Origin: Acidobacteriota bacterium
Lineage (GTDB): Bacteria > Acidobacteriota > Terriglobia > UBA7540
Direction of reading: 5' to 3'
Assembly: GCA_021828225.1 (NCBI GenBank)
Contig: JAKASH010000251.1
Coordinates: 1 to 5,561 of the forward strand
DNA: 5,561 nt
This document shows positions 5,399 to 5,561 of this stretch, piece after piece. The position numbers were made by a program, and so were the translations under genes. The notes below the pieces were generated by a model that was given only the letters and a program-made list of their open reading frames with translations, ran no database searches and had not been told where the DNA came from. The first letter of the stretch is position 1, and the number at the start of each line of letters is the position of its first letter.

Positions 5399-5561
5399 TC
5401 AGTTGGATCCGGCGGATTTCTCGATGGCGTTCAAACGGGATTCCCAATCCTTCGGCAGACTCGTTGCGGATTGCAACATATGCACGGCCTGTCGAATGGT
5501 CAGGCCATCCGGAACTTGTTTGAAAAAGGATCGAACGATGGTTTCGTGAATGTGAATGCGC
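5399..5561 (-). CDS. 3' end of an unidentified protein, cut by the window edge
   Basis: The minus strand is open from the window edge to a TGA at 5401-5399. The last 53 residues begin RIHIHETIVRSFFKQVPDGL and end SRLNAIEKSAGSN. The mix of charged and hydrophobic residues, a Trp, and natural codon choice (many C/G-ending codons, no runs of rare residues) look like real coding sequence. Other open frames across the same bases read less naturally. The segment appears soluble and largely helical, with no cysteines and no membrane segment. I do not recognise the family. It converges on the SDR gene with a 107 bp gap. Confidence 0.55.
   Translation of the reverse strand, partial: RIHIHETIVRSFFKQVPDGLTIRQAVHMLQSATSLPKDWESRLNAIEKSAGSN

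Noticed and set aside
5224..5523. Plus-strand open frame running out of the SDR 3' end
   Set aside because: It begins inside the SDR in another frame and lies opposite the more natural minus-strand coding frame at the right edge. It is rich in Ser, Arg and Trp without pattern.

Overview
This 5.6 kb window looks like ordinary chromosomal DNA from a moderately GC-rich, non-model bacterium. The combination of a bacillithiol-type deacetylase (BshB1), a stand-alone VKOR-family protein, UbiX, LarB and a DedA protein would suit Acidobacteriota or a similar phylum. That placement is inferred from gene content and was not tested by any search. No mobile element, CRISPR array, phage gene or rRNA gene is visible.

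Layout, left to right. Positions 1-83 hold the probable start of a gene leaving the window on the minus strand. A complete tRNA-Thr(UGU) with an encoded CCA end lies at 190-265 on the minus strand, behind a clear sigma-70-type promoter. Next on the minus strand is a tight two-gene operon, ubiX (869-1519) followed by a VKOR-family membrane protein (420-872); its TTG start overlaps the ubiX stop. A 195 bp divergent region separates this from a plus-strand pair, larB (1715-2461) and a DedA-family membrane protein (2497-3108). Converging on them is a minus-strand pair: a small glutaredoxin-like protein (3947-4228) followed by bshB1 (3190-3903). After a roughly 300 bp divergent intergenic region comes a short-chain dehydrogenase (4536-5291, plus). 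The 3' end of an unidentified minus-strand gene (5399-5561) closes the window.

The common theme is thiol, quinone and cofactor chemistry. UbiX makes the prenylated flavin used by UbiD-type decarboxylases, often in quinone synthesis. VKOR enzymes pass electrons from protein thiols to quinones. BshB1 makes the bacillithiol precursor Cys-free amine GlcN-malate, and its operon partner is a dithiol redoxin. LarB starts synthesis of the nickel-pincer cofactor. Each family is known; the more interesting points are the pairings (redoxin with bshB1, VKOR with ubiX) and a few unusual residues and leader structures. I found no evidence for a wholly new system.
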